Shown: piece by piece, positions 47,675 to 58,800 of the stretch
Position numbering within the stretch: position 1 is the first letter of the stretch
Layout: each line of letters begins with the position of its first letter
Origin: Rotaria sp. Silwood1
Taxonomy: Eukaryota > Rotifera > Eurotatoria > Philodinida > Philodinidae
Assembly (NCBI GenBank): GCA_905250075.1
Contig: CAJNOP010000218.1
Location: forward strand, 72,137 to 136,136
Length of the DNA stretch: 64,000 nt
Direction: 5' to 3'
The notes under the pieces: model-generated
The model's input: only the letters and a program-made list of their open reading frames with translations
Told to the model about the DNA's origin: nothing
The model's database searches: none
Made by a program: the position numbers and the translations under genes

Positions 47675-47830
47675 TGGTGTGGGTGGTTCTGGGTGTAGAT
47701 GTGGGTATGGGTGGGTGGGGGGGGGTGGGTGTGTGAGTGCGGTAGGTGTGTGGGTGTGGATGGGTGTGGATGTGGATGTGGGTGTGCGGTGTGGGTGGGG
47801 TAGATCGACTCCCACGCCCACACCCACCAT
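47675..47830. repeat. Telomere-like block, head-to-head
   Basis: GTGGGTGTGG-type units with a run of nine G (about 47718-47726) continue to about 47803. GATCGACT follows, then CCCACGCCCACACCCACC. It lies just beyond the stop of the second ART gene. Confidence 0.72.
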
Positions 47831-47884
47831 CAACGCTTTCTCTTAAATTGAGAATTGGTTTTATCACAAACAAAATTCTGTTTA

Positions 47885-50058
47885 TTAGAAAAGACATATT
47901 TCAAGTAAAAAACAGAAAAATACTGGAACAATAATCAGAAATTTCTGAAGACCGGTTTCGACCTTGCTCAAGGGTCTCATCAGGTGGTTTTGGAACGAAC
48001 AACCACGACCGAAATCGACGTCCCATTTTAGTTCAGCAGATGATATAAATGTTTTTCCATATTTATGTTCAATCTGTTTTTGTTGTTCTACCGGGATCGC
48101 ATTCAGTTTAAAGTGCCATAGAAGTCCGTTATTATGAAGTTTTCGACACGACATAAGAACGAATTTGATGCCAGGTGAAAACAGCACTTCTTCTTCAGCA
48201 CTATTAGTAATGAGAGCATAGGGTCGCATTGGTTGACCGGTATCGAGATGAATTTCCATGATCACGGGAACTAAATAAGAATTTTCGTTGAAACCATTAC
48301 CAGCAAACGTATTGGCGATTTGTCGATTCACTGAAGTTGAAAGAAACGGAAGATTTTGGATAATCTCTCCAATTTTGGTTTTTAATTCATCAACTTCAAA
48401 TATAGTCATTTGACAACCTCGAAAAACAGTCAATGAGACACTGTCATCTTTTGATGGTAAAGGTCGATGAAGACTTTCAATCAAATAGAAAATCGGACGT
48501 TGATACTTATAAATAAGATCCGATCGTTGTGATCGAAGAATATAATTTAGCATTCTATGAAAAATTGTACTTTGCGTGTAATAATTGAGAATATTTGAAC
48601 GAGTACAAGTCTTACAAATTTTTTGAAATGTTTCTAGTTCTTTATCATTGAATTGTAAAGACCAAGCAGGAAAAACACCATTGATTCTCCTCGATAGTCG
48701 AAGATCATTAAAAGAAACATTGCAATTTCCACTGACAGGTTTTGAATAGTTACTTGTGATAGGCCTTGAGGTGCTCGATTCTCCTGTTACCCTTCCTCCT
48801 TTACTTTTCCAGCACGGCACCGGTCGTTCCACTTCCTGATCGATTAAAAAAATATGGGCAATTCTGTCGAAGCGTGGAATAGCGAGTTCTTCATTAAGAT
48901 GAATAAAAACGTCATTAGTCATACGGAAATACTTGTCGACCATTCCATGCCAATGCTGTACTGACCTACGGTGCACAAAGATATGATGGCCAGAAAATAT
49001 CTCGATCCGTGGCATACCCTGAGACCAAATGTTATCTTCTATCCTCATCACTTCGGTGATTTTAAGTATTGTGGGTTTCTTTTCTAGGTATGTAGTTATT
49101 GCAAGTCGGTAAGCACCCGATAAATCAATCGCATTTACTGCAAGTAAAGTTCGTGAAATCATTTCGCGAGAACTCTCTAGTTTTCCATTAAAAAAATCAC
49201 ATGTTTGTCGTGGAAAAATACTTTTGAGTAGTGCACTTTTGCCGACTTTTGCACGACCTATTAAGGCTATGAATTTACAGGTAACCAAGTTTTTCCGAAT
49301 TTCTTTTAAGCTTTCATAATCGAATACTAAATGTACATGAGTAGATATTTCTTCTCTTTGGCATGATAAATGCGAAGACTTGGAAAAGATAAAATGATCT
49401 GTAAGTATTATACCAAAATATTCTTGTAAATGTAAAATTCTTTCTTCCGCGTAATTCTTACTACTTTTGCTGGCTGCATGAGAATATACTAAAACATGAA
49501 AATTATGAGATTGTGAGAAAAAATGATAATATGTCAACAATTACCACTATTATTAACTTGTCGGTCGGCCGTCAGCACTAAATCCGAAAGTAAACTGCTT
49601 TTCGATGATTCAGATTTATGAATACTGTTTTTATAGTAAAAATCCTTAATCTCCAAATCAGTTGTTGCAGTTCTGTAATAAATATACTATTGAGCTATTC
49701 AATATTCAGAAAAAAATGACACTTACCGGTAAAAACAACAACGAAATGAGTTCGACTCTGGATAAATATCTGCAATCTCTGACACTAGATCTTCATCGCA
49801 GTCAACTGAAAGCATATTGCCGTCATGCAATTCAAATTCTTCCTCAACTACTTTCGTCTGTAGGCCCACATGTGATTGAACATTGGCCTTGTTATAATAA
49901 CTGTTTGAAAAAGTTAAATTATCGCATCTAATTTCACCGACAACTATATAATTAATTTGATTGCATGCTTCGAATTTAGAAATCTCGCTTATTTCATTCT
50001 GACTCCACAAATTATCAAAAAACTTCGAATCATTAGTATGATCGTAACCTATTGACAT
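47885..50058 (-). CDS. P-loop domain fused to arginine-type ADP-ribosyltransferase, three exons
   Basis: Model (minus): 50058-49727, 49672-49545 and 49488-47885, with introns of 54 and 56 bp; 2064 nt, 687 aa, phases closed. Residues 1 to about 150 are acidic and unrecognised. GRAKVGKS at about 231-238 is a Walker A loop (GxxxxGKS), so the middle region is probably a nucleotide-binding domain. From about 430 comes an ART fold with R510 in VFRGC, S537 in FLSTSV, and E585/E587 in AEEEVLF, i.e. the R-S-ExE set. It therefore probably uses NAD+ to modify arginine. The last 30 residues or so (LMRPLSKVETGLQ, then a hydrophobic tail) come from a hammerhead-like retroelement remnant and not from the ART family, so the native C-terminus may have been replaced. 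The gene lies between telomere-like blocks. Confidence 0.75.
47950..47983 (-). ncRNA. Hammerhead-ribozyme-like motif, candidate Penelope-like element end
   Basis: On the minus strand CTGATGAG (47983-47976) is followed by a short stem GACC...GGTC and then GAAAC (47959-47955) and CGGTC, the order CUGAUGA-stem II-GAAA of hammerhead ribozymes. Stem III would be minimal, with the palindrome ACCGGT hinting at a dimeric form. Stem I pairing is not evident, so activity is unproven. Such motifs sit in the terminal repeats of Penelope-like retroelements, which attach to telomeres in bdelloids. Confidence 0.45.
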
Positions 50059-50479
50059 TATAATGATTGAAGTAACGATATTAATAATTTAACTCGAAAA
50101 AAACCGAATTATTTCCGTCTACTGCAGACAAAATATCTACTTTAATTACCCATTCATTTTCGTCAACTATTTGAACTTTATTATAAACATGCATGCGTCT
50201 TATGTACTTATATATATATAGATATCAACTTGGCAAATTCCAAATTAGCTTCTTTCTGTCCACGAAAAGAGAAAATATTATGCAACAAGATAAGATTTGG
50301 TGATACCAAGATTTGGAAATAATAAGAAAGAAGAAAAAACCAACCTAGACTAATATTCTTCAGGATTTAAGACTGAAAATATATAGAATACAAATATGAC
50401 TAAACTAAAAGATGGTCACCATTAGAGATGCAGTAATCATTCCGTGAAAGACTTTTCAGCGAGCTTTTTTTCCCTTGTC
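50059..50479. other. Upstream region of the P-loop/ART gene
   Basis: Non-coding; a short TATATATATA run near 50211. No promoter motif is defensible. Confidence 0.35.
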
Positions 50480-50787
50480 TGAGTGTGGGTGTGGGTGTGG
50501 GGGTGGGGGTGGGTGGGTGTGGGTGTGGGGTGTGGGTGTGGGGTGTGGATGTCGGATGTGGGTGTGGGCTGTGGGCGTGGGAGTGCGGGTGTGGAGGTGT
50601 GGGTGAGTGGGTGTGGGTGTGGGTAAGTGTGGGGTGAGGTGTCGGTGTGGGTGGGGGTGTGTGGGTGGATGGGGGTGTGGGTGTGGGTGTGGGTGTGGAG
50701 CGTTGGTGTGGATATGAGTGTGGGTGTTGATCTTCTCTACAGCCACATCCCACACTCACATCCCACATCCATACCCCACACCCCACA
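50480..50787. repeat. Telomere-like block, head-to-head, running into an assembly gap
   Basis: About 250 bp of GTGTGGG-type units end near 50727. TTGATCTTCTCTACAG follows, then CCACATCCCACACTCACATC-type C-strand units up to the N run. The true size is unknown because the assembly breaks here. Confidence 0.75.
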
Positions 50788-50887
50788 NNNNNNNNNNNNN
50801 NNNNNNNNNNNNNNNNNNNNNNNNNNNNNNNNNNNNNNNNNNNNNNNNNNNNNNNNNNNNNNNNNNNNNNNNNNNNNNNNNNNNNNN
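50788..50887. other. Assembly gap (100 N)
   Basis: Exactly 100 Ns, a conventional placeholder of unknown length. The gap begins inside the C-strand telomere-like repeat, so it was probably caused by that repeat. Order and distance across it are not guaranteed. Confidence 0.95.
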
Positions 50888-52464
50888 GATTTTTATTTAG
50901 GGCCGTTTTACGTGCAAACCCGCCCCTCTCCTTTCCAAAGTTTTATTTTGTTTTATCATGAGTTGCGTTGCTGTAAACTAATTGAAAGTAATCAATATTG
51001 TTACTATGAAAAAGAATTGAGAATAACATTATTTTTTTAATATTTTTATGTTCTAATCGATGAATAAATGAAGATTTGTCTTTAAAATGCTTGAAAAAGA
51101 TTAAAAATTATTTTAATTGTACATACATCATTTCTGTTCTAAAGAAAAGTACATTGAATATTCAAAAGATCTTAAATTAACGTTGATACTTCGTATATTT
51201 TATTTTCATCATCATCTAAAAACATTGTCTGCTTAACAGAATTTATCATTATTAAAAAAATAAGAAAGATCAACAGAAAAGTACATCGATTACATAAAAG
51301 AACAGCAATATAATCTCCTGTTGTTATTGTAGCTATTAAACAGATGCAATTAACAAAAGACATTCTATCATGGTTTCCTATTTTCCATATTAATCATTAA
51401 TGAATAATAATGCTCGTATTACAGAACTTTGCAACAATGCATGCATCTTTGTTTTGTATCTTCCTAGATGATTATCAGAATGAAGGTTAGTTGTTCTAGA
51501 AACTTCAATATTACATTTGTCTATCTATCAGTTTAGTTCATCTATTGGAAAAAGATGATAATAGATAGATCAAAAATATTATGTGGATTTATTAACTAAC
51601 CGAAAGTGATGAAGATAAAAAAAGAAGAGACATAAAAATAATATAAATAGTCAAGTCAATTGTAGAAACTTAAATGAATGAAAAAAATTGTCTTTCAATC
51701 GCAAATTATTATGTTAGTCCTTGAAAATGGAACCTTCGTTTTTTTTTTTTTTGTATCTTGATTTGCTGAAAATAGACAAGGACTATTGAACAAGTAGCCT
51801 ATTTCCGTTCTGTTACATGACGTTACCATAAAAGAAAAGAGTACTAGAGAATATGACGCTATCGATGATGATGGCAATGATAAGAAAAGAAACCTAGAGA
51901 AAGCTGTTTCTTTTTTTATTATTATGATTGCTTTGAGTATCTGATCGGAAAGATTCGGTTGATTGTAGCGTGTTATAAAAAAAACAACGGAAATACGAGT
52001 GAAAGATCTTTATTCGTCTGACACACGCATTTGAAAATCATCGGAAGATAGAATAAAATGAAGGATTAATATTAATAGTACTACTACTATTCAACGGATT
52101 ATAAAACATGAAGGTAAGTTTAGATTATGATAGAAGATGTGTCGACATATTAATCATAAGATAGTAAGGAAGGACACAACACATCATTCATATACAAGAA
52201 AATCTTTAAGAAATCTAATTGACACATGTCTACTATAAACAAAAAAAAAACGTAGAAGAGTTCCAATTAATTAATGTCAATATTCATTGGTGCATGTGAC
52301 AAGTTTCTTTTCTTTTTCTATTGTTAGTTTTCTTAAATATCCAATATATTCTGACAAGATGAACAAGAGTAAGTTCTTCTCTTTTTTTTTTTTTTCTGTT
52401 TGTTGAGTATTTCATTCATTATGATATATTCAATATCATAAAGATATTTATTTCTTCATAAAAC
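50888..52464. other. Intergenic region
   Basis: Mostly AT-rich non-coding DNA upstream of the UNC-93-like gene, except for one possible small ORF at 51172-51363 listed separately. Confidence 0.4.
51172..51363 (-). CDS. Possible small one-pass membrane protein, 63 aa
   Basis: ATG-initiated ORF with one strong hydrophobic segment (FLLIFLIFLIMI) followed by a charged tail (FLDDDENKIYEV). Codon use is like local genes. There is no family match from memory and it could be chance in AT-rich DNA. Confidence 0.25.
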   Translation of the reverse strand: MSFVNCICLIATITTGDYIAVLLCNRCTFLLIFLIFLIMINSVKQTMFLDDDENKIYEVSTLI

Positions 52465-55188
52465 ATGAATGATAATATTAATGATTTTCCTGAAAATTTT
52501 TCCAATTCTTCTATTGATCATCGTTATTATTCAACAATATCAAATGATATTCAATTACGTCGAAATAGTTATCAAATGGCTATTCTTACATCAAAACAAG
52601 ATCATCTAGAATATTTATGTTCTACTTCTTCATCCGTATCTTCTATTGTTGATCATATGAATACAACTCGTTCATTATGTACAATATCGAATGGTTGTTC
52701 ATATAATGTAAATGATTCTTCTATACAACGAAGTATTAGTCAACCAATAGTTCGTTTTTCTGATAATGATATTTTATTAGAAAGTGCAACATTTTTACTT
52801 GATTCTCCTGTTCATGTTCTTCATTCTTCTGATCATAAATCTCATGAAATATTTTCATCAACAAATCCATTTTCAACTAATAATTCATTAATTACAAATG
52901 AATATTTAAATGAAAGAAATGATTGTTTAAATTTATCAACAATATCAATTATATCCATTTATCGTATTGTATTTCTTCGTTCGTTTGCATTAGTTTTAGT
53001 TCTAGCATGTTTATTTACAATAGAAGTACTTCAAACATCATTCTATTCAAATGAACATAGTTTTCAAATATTATTAACATTACATTTAAGTTCATCTATT
53101 ACTGCATTTATTTGTGCTGCATATATATCACATATTCAATTAACACGCTATCGTTGGAAAATTTCTGATATACTTGCATATGATCGTTGTTCACAAATTT
53201 TAATTATTGTTACAACTATATTGAGTTTAACATGGATTATAATGCAAAATTTTTATTCATATTATTTTCTTTTACTTATAAGTACAAGTATAACTGGTAT
53301 TAGTCTTAGTTGTTTAATAATAAAAATATTTGATCATTTATTACAATTATCAGCAACATTACCAATTGAAAATAATAAATTATTAACTAAAAATATTAAT
53401 ATATTTATATGTATTTATAATTCTATATGTCATTTATCATTAACTATTGGTGGTATGTGTTTTTTAATAATTATTTTATTTGAACAATGGAAATATCAAT
53501 ATATATTAATTGGTTCTCAATCATGTATTTTAATACCATGTTTACAATTAACAAATCAACAAAATTATAATAATAAACAATTATTAACACCATTCTCACA
53601 AACATTATCAATAAATTTAACGATTTATTTAACACAAACTCAACAAGGTAGATTTTCATAATAATACAAAAAAAAAACATTTATATTTTAGATTGAATTG
53701 AATAAAATTATCTTTTTCTTTTTGTTTAGTATGGATCGATGAACCAACACGTTATATATTTTTTATTTGTTTAATTATATTAATAATAATTAGTTTAGTT
53801 ATACAAATTACTACTGAATGGACAACATCAATAATGAGTATGAGTAGACGATTATCAATATTATATTATTCAAATAAAGATTTATTAAATGATACATCAA
53901 AAATTCTTCATTATAAACATTATTTACTTGCATTATTTATTGGTTTTGAAGAAGGTTATATTTTTGGAAATATTATCAATGTAATTATAAAAAGCACATA
54001 TCTGTTTTTTTCTGTGTCGTAGAAGATTAACTGAATATTCGAATAAGTTTTTCACATTAGTCAATCCTTATGAGTAACAATATGAAATATAATTAAAAAG
54101 AAAATTTTCGAATTAAAAATCACATTTGATATAAATATTAATCTCATTAAATATAATGTGTAATGAATTTTGAACTGCATTTATTAAAAAAAAACACAAC
54201 AGATGTTTGAGATTTATTGATGAGTAAATTTTTCTACGACAATAACAAAAAAAACAAAGTTCTCAACAAACATTGTATATTGTAATTCTGACGAAATATT
54301 GTTTATGAATTAATTTTGACAAGGATTCGAAGATTAGAGTTCTAAATCGAATTGAGTTGATAAACTCGACATGTTTTCTTCTATGTAAGATGATTTGAAT
54401 GACTCTTGTGTACTGTCAATATAGTGTATATGATCAATAGATATATCAAACTAATTAAAAGATCGTTGCTGTAGTCAATACGCGCCTAGTATGTTGAGTT
54501 TATCAAGTCGACTCAATGTAAAACTCTATTTAAAAAGAACATAGCTAAATAATCAAAATAGAATTCGAACTTTTCAATTTTTATATAATTCATTTAGTTT
54601 GATGTAACATGTCTTTATGGTCTTCGACATACAGCTGAAATGTTAATTATCTATGGATTAAGTGCAACAATATCAAGTATATTATTAACTTTGATTCTTA
54701 AACATTTTAGTATAATGGTACAAAAAAAAAAGAAAAATTTTTTTTTTGTTTTCGTTTGTAAATTTTTTTTTTGTTATTTAGACTTGTGTATCATTTACAA
54801 CACTTCTACATTTAATAACAATTATTTTATTATTTATAATTCGAATACAAAATGATCTATATAATATACAACCATTAACATTAAAGTATATTTTATTTGT
54901 TTTGTATGGAATTATACTTGGTTTATGGTCAACAATTTCTATTTGTAAATAGATATTTAAAAAAAAAAGTTTTAATTAATTTATTTTCTAGATTCTATAT
55001 GTAATTCAATGAAATTTTTATCATCATCAATATTTGCTCAATCATTAGCACTTCGTTATTTAGGTCGTCTTATTTCATATATATGTATTTTATTTTTATG
55101 TCAAACATCTTTTATGTATATTGATACATTTTGTTTATTATGTCTATTTTCTTTTATATTCATATGCTATTGTTGTTGTAATCAATAA
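52465..55188 (+). CDS. UNC-93-like multi-pass membrane protein (MFS fold), five exons
   Basis: Exons 52465-53647, 53730-53980, 54598-54717, 54782-54944 and 54992-55188 (1914 nt, 637 aa). Introns are 82, 617, 64 and 47 bp, with all phases closing. Residues 1 to about 160 are a Ser/Asn-rich cytosolic leader. After that come about 11-12 hydrophobic segments, starting IYRIVFLRSFALVLVLACLF. Two stretches recall UNC-93 proteins: ALVLVLACLFTIEVLQTSF after the first TM, and GFEEGYIFGNI joined across intron 2 to FDVTCLYGLRHTAEM, matching the GxEQAF...DF...VTCxxG motif of that family. UNC-93 relatives are MFS-type proteins that regulate K+ channels in worms or traffic Toll-like receptors in vertebrates (UNC93B1). 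Which role applies is unknown. The stop overlaps an AATAAA. The gene is tail to tail with the myosin gene, 634 bp apart. Confidence 0.65.
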
Positions 55189-55822
55189 AAATTTCAATGA
55201 AAATCTTTTTTTTTTTTTGTGTTTATATATATTTTAAGGAATATAGAGAGACTATATTTTATGTTTAAAGAGAACGAAAGTATAAAAAAAAAGAAAAGAA
55301 AAGTAACGCATAGAACAAAGAGACAAACGCCGAATACTGATAACATCAAGGCAGCGTAATGTATATATATATATATATATGTATATAGAAATGGTTTAGA
55401 TTTTTGGTGGCCGGCTCAATATGTTTTAGTAAATAATGGAATGTAATCATTTCGATGTTTTTTTTTTTTGTTTTTTGTTTTCTTTTTAAAGACAGTATGT
55501 CTAACAGAGAGAGAGAGGTAGCAAAGATAAAATGAAGAATAAAGAAAAAAAATGACAACGAGGAAAAGAAAGCTCTAACCCTGAGCAAAGGCTATGTTCA
55601 CATTTGGAAAAATAAGCAGACATATATAAGAAGAGCGAGCAAAAAAAAAACAAAATGAAATGAAATGAAATTACACACACACGCACACAAACACACAAGC
55701 AAAAATGCGATAGAGAAATAACGCTCACTGTGTATGAGACAAATCAGAAGAAAAAAAATGAGGATAAACAAATAACAGTGTGATTGGCTCTTTGTTTTCT
55801 TTTTTTTTGGTTTAGTATTTCC
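55189..55822. other. Convergent 3' region between UNC-93-like and myosin genes
   Basis: Low-complexity AT/GA-rich DNA with a (TA)n run at about 55360-55382, CA-repeat-like ACACACACGCACACAAACAC at about 55673, and A-runs. It holds both 3' ends. Confidence 0.5.
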
Positions 55823-58800
55823 TCAATGATTGCCATTATTTAAATCGCCAATAGCACTGTTTCGTAATGTTGAATTACCACCATTAAGTGTCTCTGATAC
55901 ACTTGCGTTTGTTGCTTCAGATTGTAAATCATCATCAGACAATTCAGAATAATATTTTGTTGATGTTACAAGTGTTCGAACGTAAGATGTTGAAGAACTA
56001 TGAGCTGCTGAAGGACTAAAATAATAAGAAAATTAATTAAATGATATAATAAATATAAATTAGAAAAGCATATATAGAAAACAAAAAAAAAAGCAGCAAA
56101 ATCTCATGGATATATATAAATTGATACAATACAACATTAATCGAACCTTATTGGTTATTGAAAGTCATGGGAATTATGTCGAGAACTAATTCGTAATAAA
56201 AAAAAAAAGTATTCAATTATAATAATATTGACATGCGATAGTTGTCGGAATCTTTCTTTTTTTAAATACATGCATTTGTTGTATTATGATTTTACCTTGG
56301 GGGAGTAGAACTAAGAGTTTGACTATAATTAAAGATTTAAATATTTATGTGCAAGATAGAAAGAAAAAGGATAAGCATTGCGTAGTAAGCGAAAGATGAA
56401 AAGGAAAAGGCAGATTGAATACCTCATTATTTTTATCATCATTTAATTTGATGACACGATTTAATGTAAGATCGGTCATAGATGGTTCTCTTCTGAGATT
56501 AAAATATTAGTTAAGAAATAAAAGAAAAACAAAATTTAAGAATTTTTAAATTAACATTTTTGAAAATTAATCTTTATTAGTATTCGAGAGCTACACGATA
56601 AAAAACAAATAAACGAAAAAAAATTTTCTTTCTTACCGTGCTCGTTGATATGTTGGATTATCTTCAATTTCATCTTTTTCTCGTAATGCTTTACGTAAAC
56701 GATGTTTCATTTGTGTTACTTCTTCTTCTAATTCTTCTTCTCTTCGTTTCATATTACGTACACGTACACTTGCTTTTTCAGCCTAAATATTTGTTTTTTT
56801 CGAATATGAAATTAAATTTTTTTGAAAAAAAAACAATAAGAAAAAGTTCTTAATTACTTGTTCTTTATAAGCATCTGATTGTTTTCGAGATTCATCAGCA
56901 ATAGCAGTAGCATCACGAAGACGTTTTTCAAGTGTACGAACACTTCGACTAATTTTTTGTTTTTCTCTATAGCAAATATATATATAAATAAAATATTAAA
57001 AGATATTTTTTTAACATACCGAACTTCACCATCGAGTTGTTCTTCAAGTGCATGAACTTTAGCTTCAAGTGCTCCAAGCATTGCTCTTGATTTTCCTTTA
57101 CCAAATTCTTCATTTTCTTCAAGTTTTTCACGTAATTCTCGATTTTGTCGTTCAAGATTACTACGTACAGCCTAGAAGAAAATAAAATAAAATAAATTCA
57201 AATAATTTATTTTCATGAGTTTACTTCAGCTTTTTGATTATTAGCTTTTTCAGCCGCAAGATCAAGCATAAGTTGTTCAACAGTTATTGCTAATTTTTTA
57301 TGTTTATCACCAATTATTTCTGTATTTGTTTGTTCTTCTTCTAATTCTTCTTCAAGTTGTGTTATACGTGCTTCAAGTCGACGTTTTTCATCAATAAATG
57401 CACCTCTATAAAAATACAAAACAAATGATTTATTCTATTATGTACAGTGTTTTATCTAGATTTCGTTTCCCGTATGGATACGGAGTCGAAATTTCGGATG
57501 GGCACCGCCCATCCAATAGATAAATCATTGATTATGTATTAAAAGAAACATACTTTCCACTACCAATAGAAGCTAATTCTTGTTGAAGTTCATCACGTTC
57601 TGCTTGTGCTTGACGACGTTGTCGATCAACAAGATCTTTTTCATCCATTAATTGTTGAAGATTTTGTTCAAGAGTTTTTATTTTTGTTTGCCATTCTTTA
57701 GCATTCATCAATGATTCATTACGTATTACTTTTATTTCTTCCATTTCACGTGTTACTTCACGAATTTGAGTCTTAAAAACACAAATAAATTTCTCTCTAG
57801 ATTATATTTTTATAAAATATAATTACTTGTAAACGACGTGTATTACGTAAAGCTTCTTCTTTTTGTTTATTAGCTTCTTCAATTTGTTGACGTGAATCTT
57901 GTAGATCAATTTCAAGTTTTTTACGTTGTTGAAGTATTTGTTGTTTTGATTTTCTTTCTTCATCAAGTTCTAATTCATATTCTTTTAATTGTTTATTTAA
58001 TGAACGTATACGATCTTCAATTTGTTCATTATTTTCATGTGCATGTTTTTCCATTTGTTGTTTAAGTGCACCTATATTTACTTCACAACGTAAACGTGCA
58101 TCTTCAGCTGTTTGTAATTCATCTTCAAGTTCAATTATTTGTTGTTTTTGTTCTTCAACAGTTGCTTCTAGAAAAAGAAAGAAATATTTTTTTTAAATGA
58201 AATGAACAAAACAATGATATTTCTATAAAAGAAAATTAATTTTCATCAGAAAAATTCAAAAAAAAACAAGAGAGCTATCTAAAAATCGTCATGTCACCTC
58301 GAAAAATTAATATCCAATAAAACTAAACTGTTCGACAAATAAATCAAGTACATATAAATCCGAACTCTATATACAATGGTAAAAACATATTTTCTAATTT
58401 GTACGTCTAGTTTCTTCCCAAGTCGAAGATTCCGGTCACCAGATCCCGCATGATTTTGCAGGAAATATGCGGAAAAATTCACCGTATCCTGTAGGAAAAT
58501 ATCGGAAGTTGCCGGAACAGGATGGCAGTGTTCCTGCCGGAAAATTTTCGGATTTTTCCGGCGACTTCCGATGTTTTCCTGCCGAAACCGCCCGTAATTC
58601 TCGACCTGGGGTATCGTCCGAATGGCTATTCTCGTAAAATGATTGCTTTTAATTACGCTCCTCGTTCTCTCAATAAAAGTAATTTTTCGTTAGAATGATC
58701 GAAATTGAGATAAATCGATAGAAAGATAGTCCATGATTTGATCTTTCACAAATGACAAAAAAAAAGATTTTCGAAAATTTCAGTCGACTCCTATCCAAGC

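Noticed and set aside
50627-51040. ORF running through the N gap
   Set aside because: It reads across 100 placeholder Ns and repeat DNA.
57470-57530. GATGGGCACCGCCCATC hairpin in a myosin intron
   Set aside because: A short perfect hairpin without flanking duplication or terminator context; not enough to name a feature.
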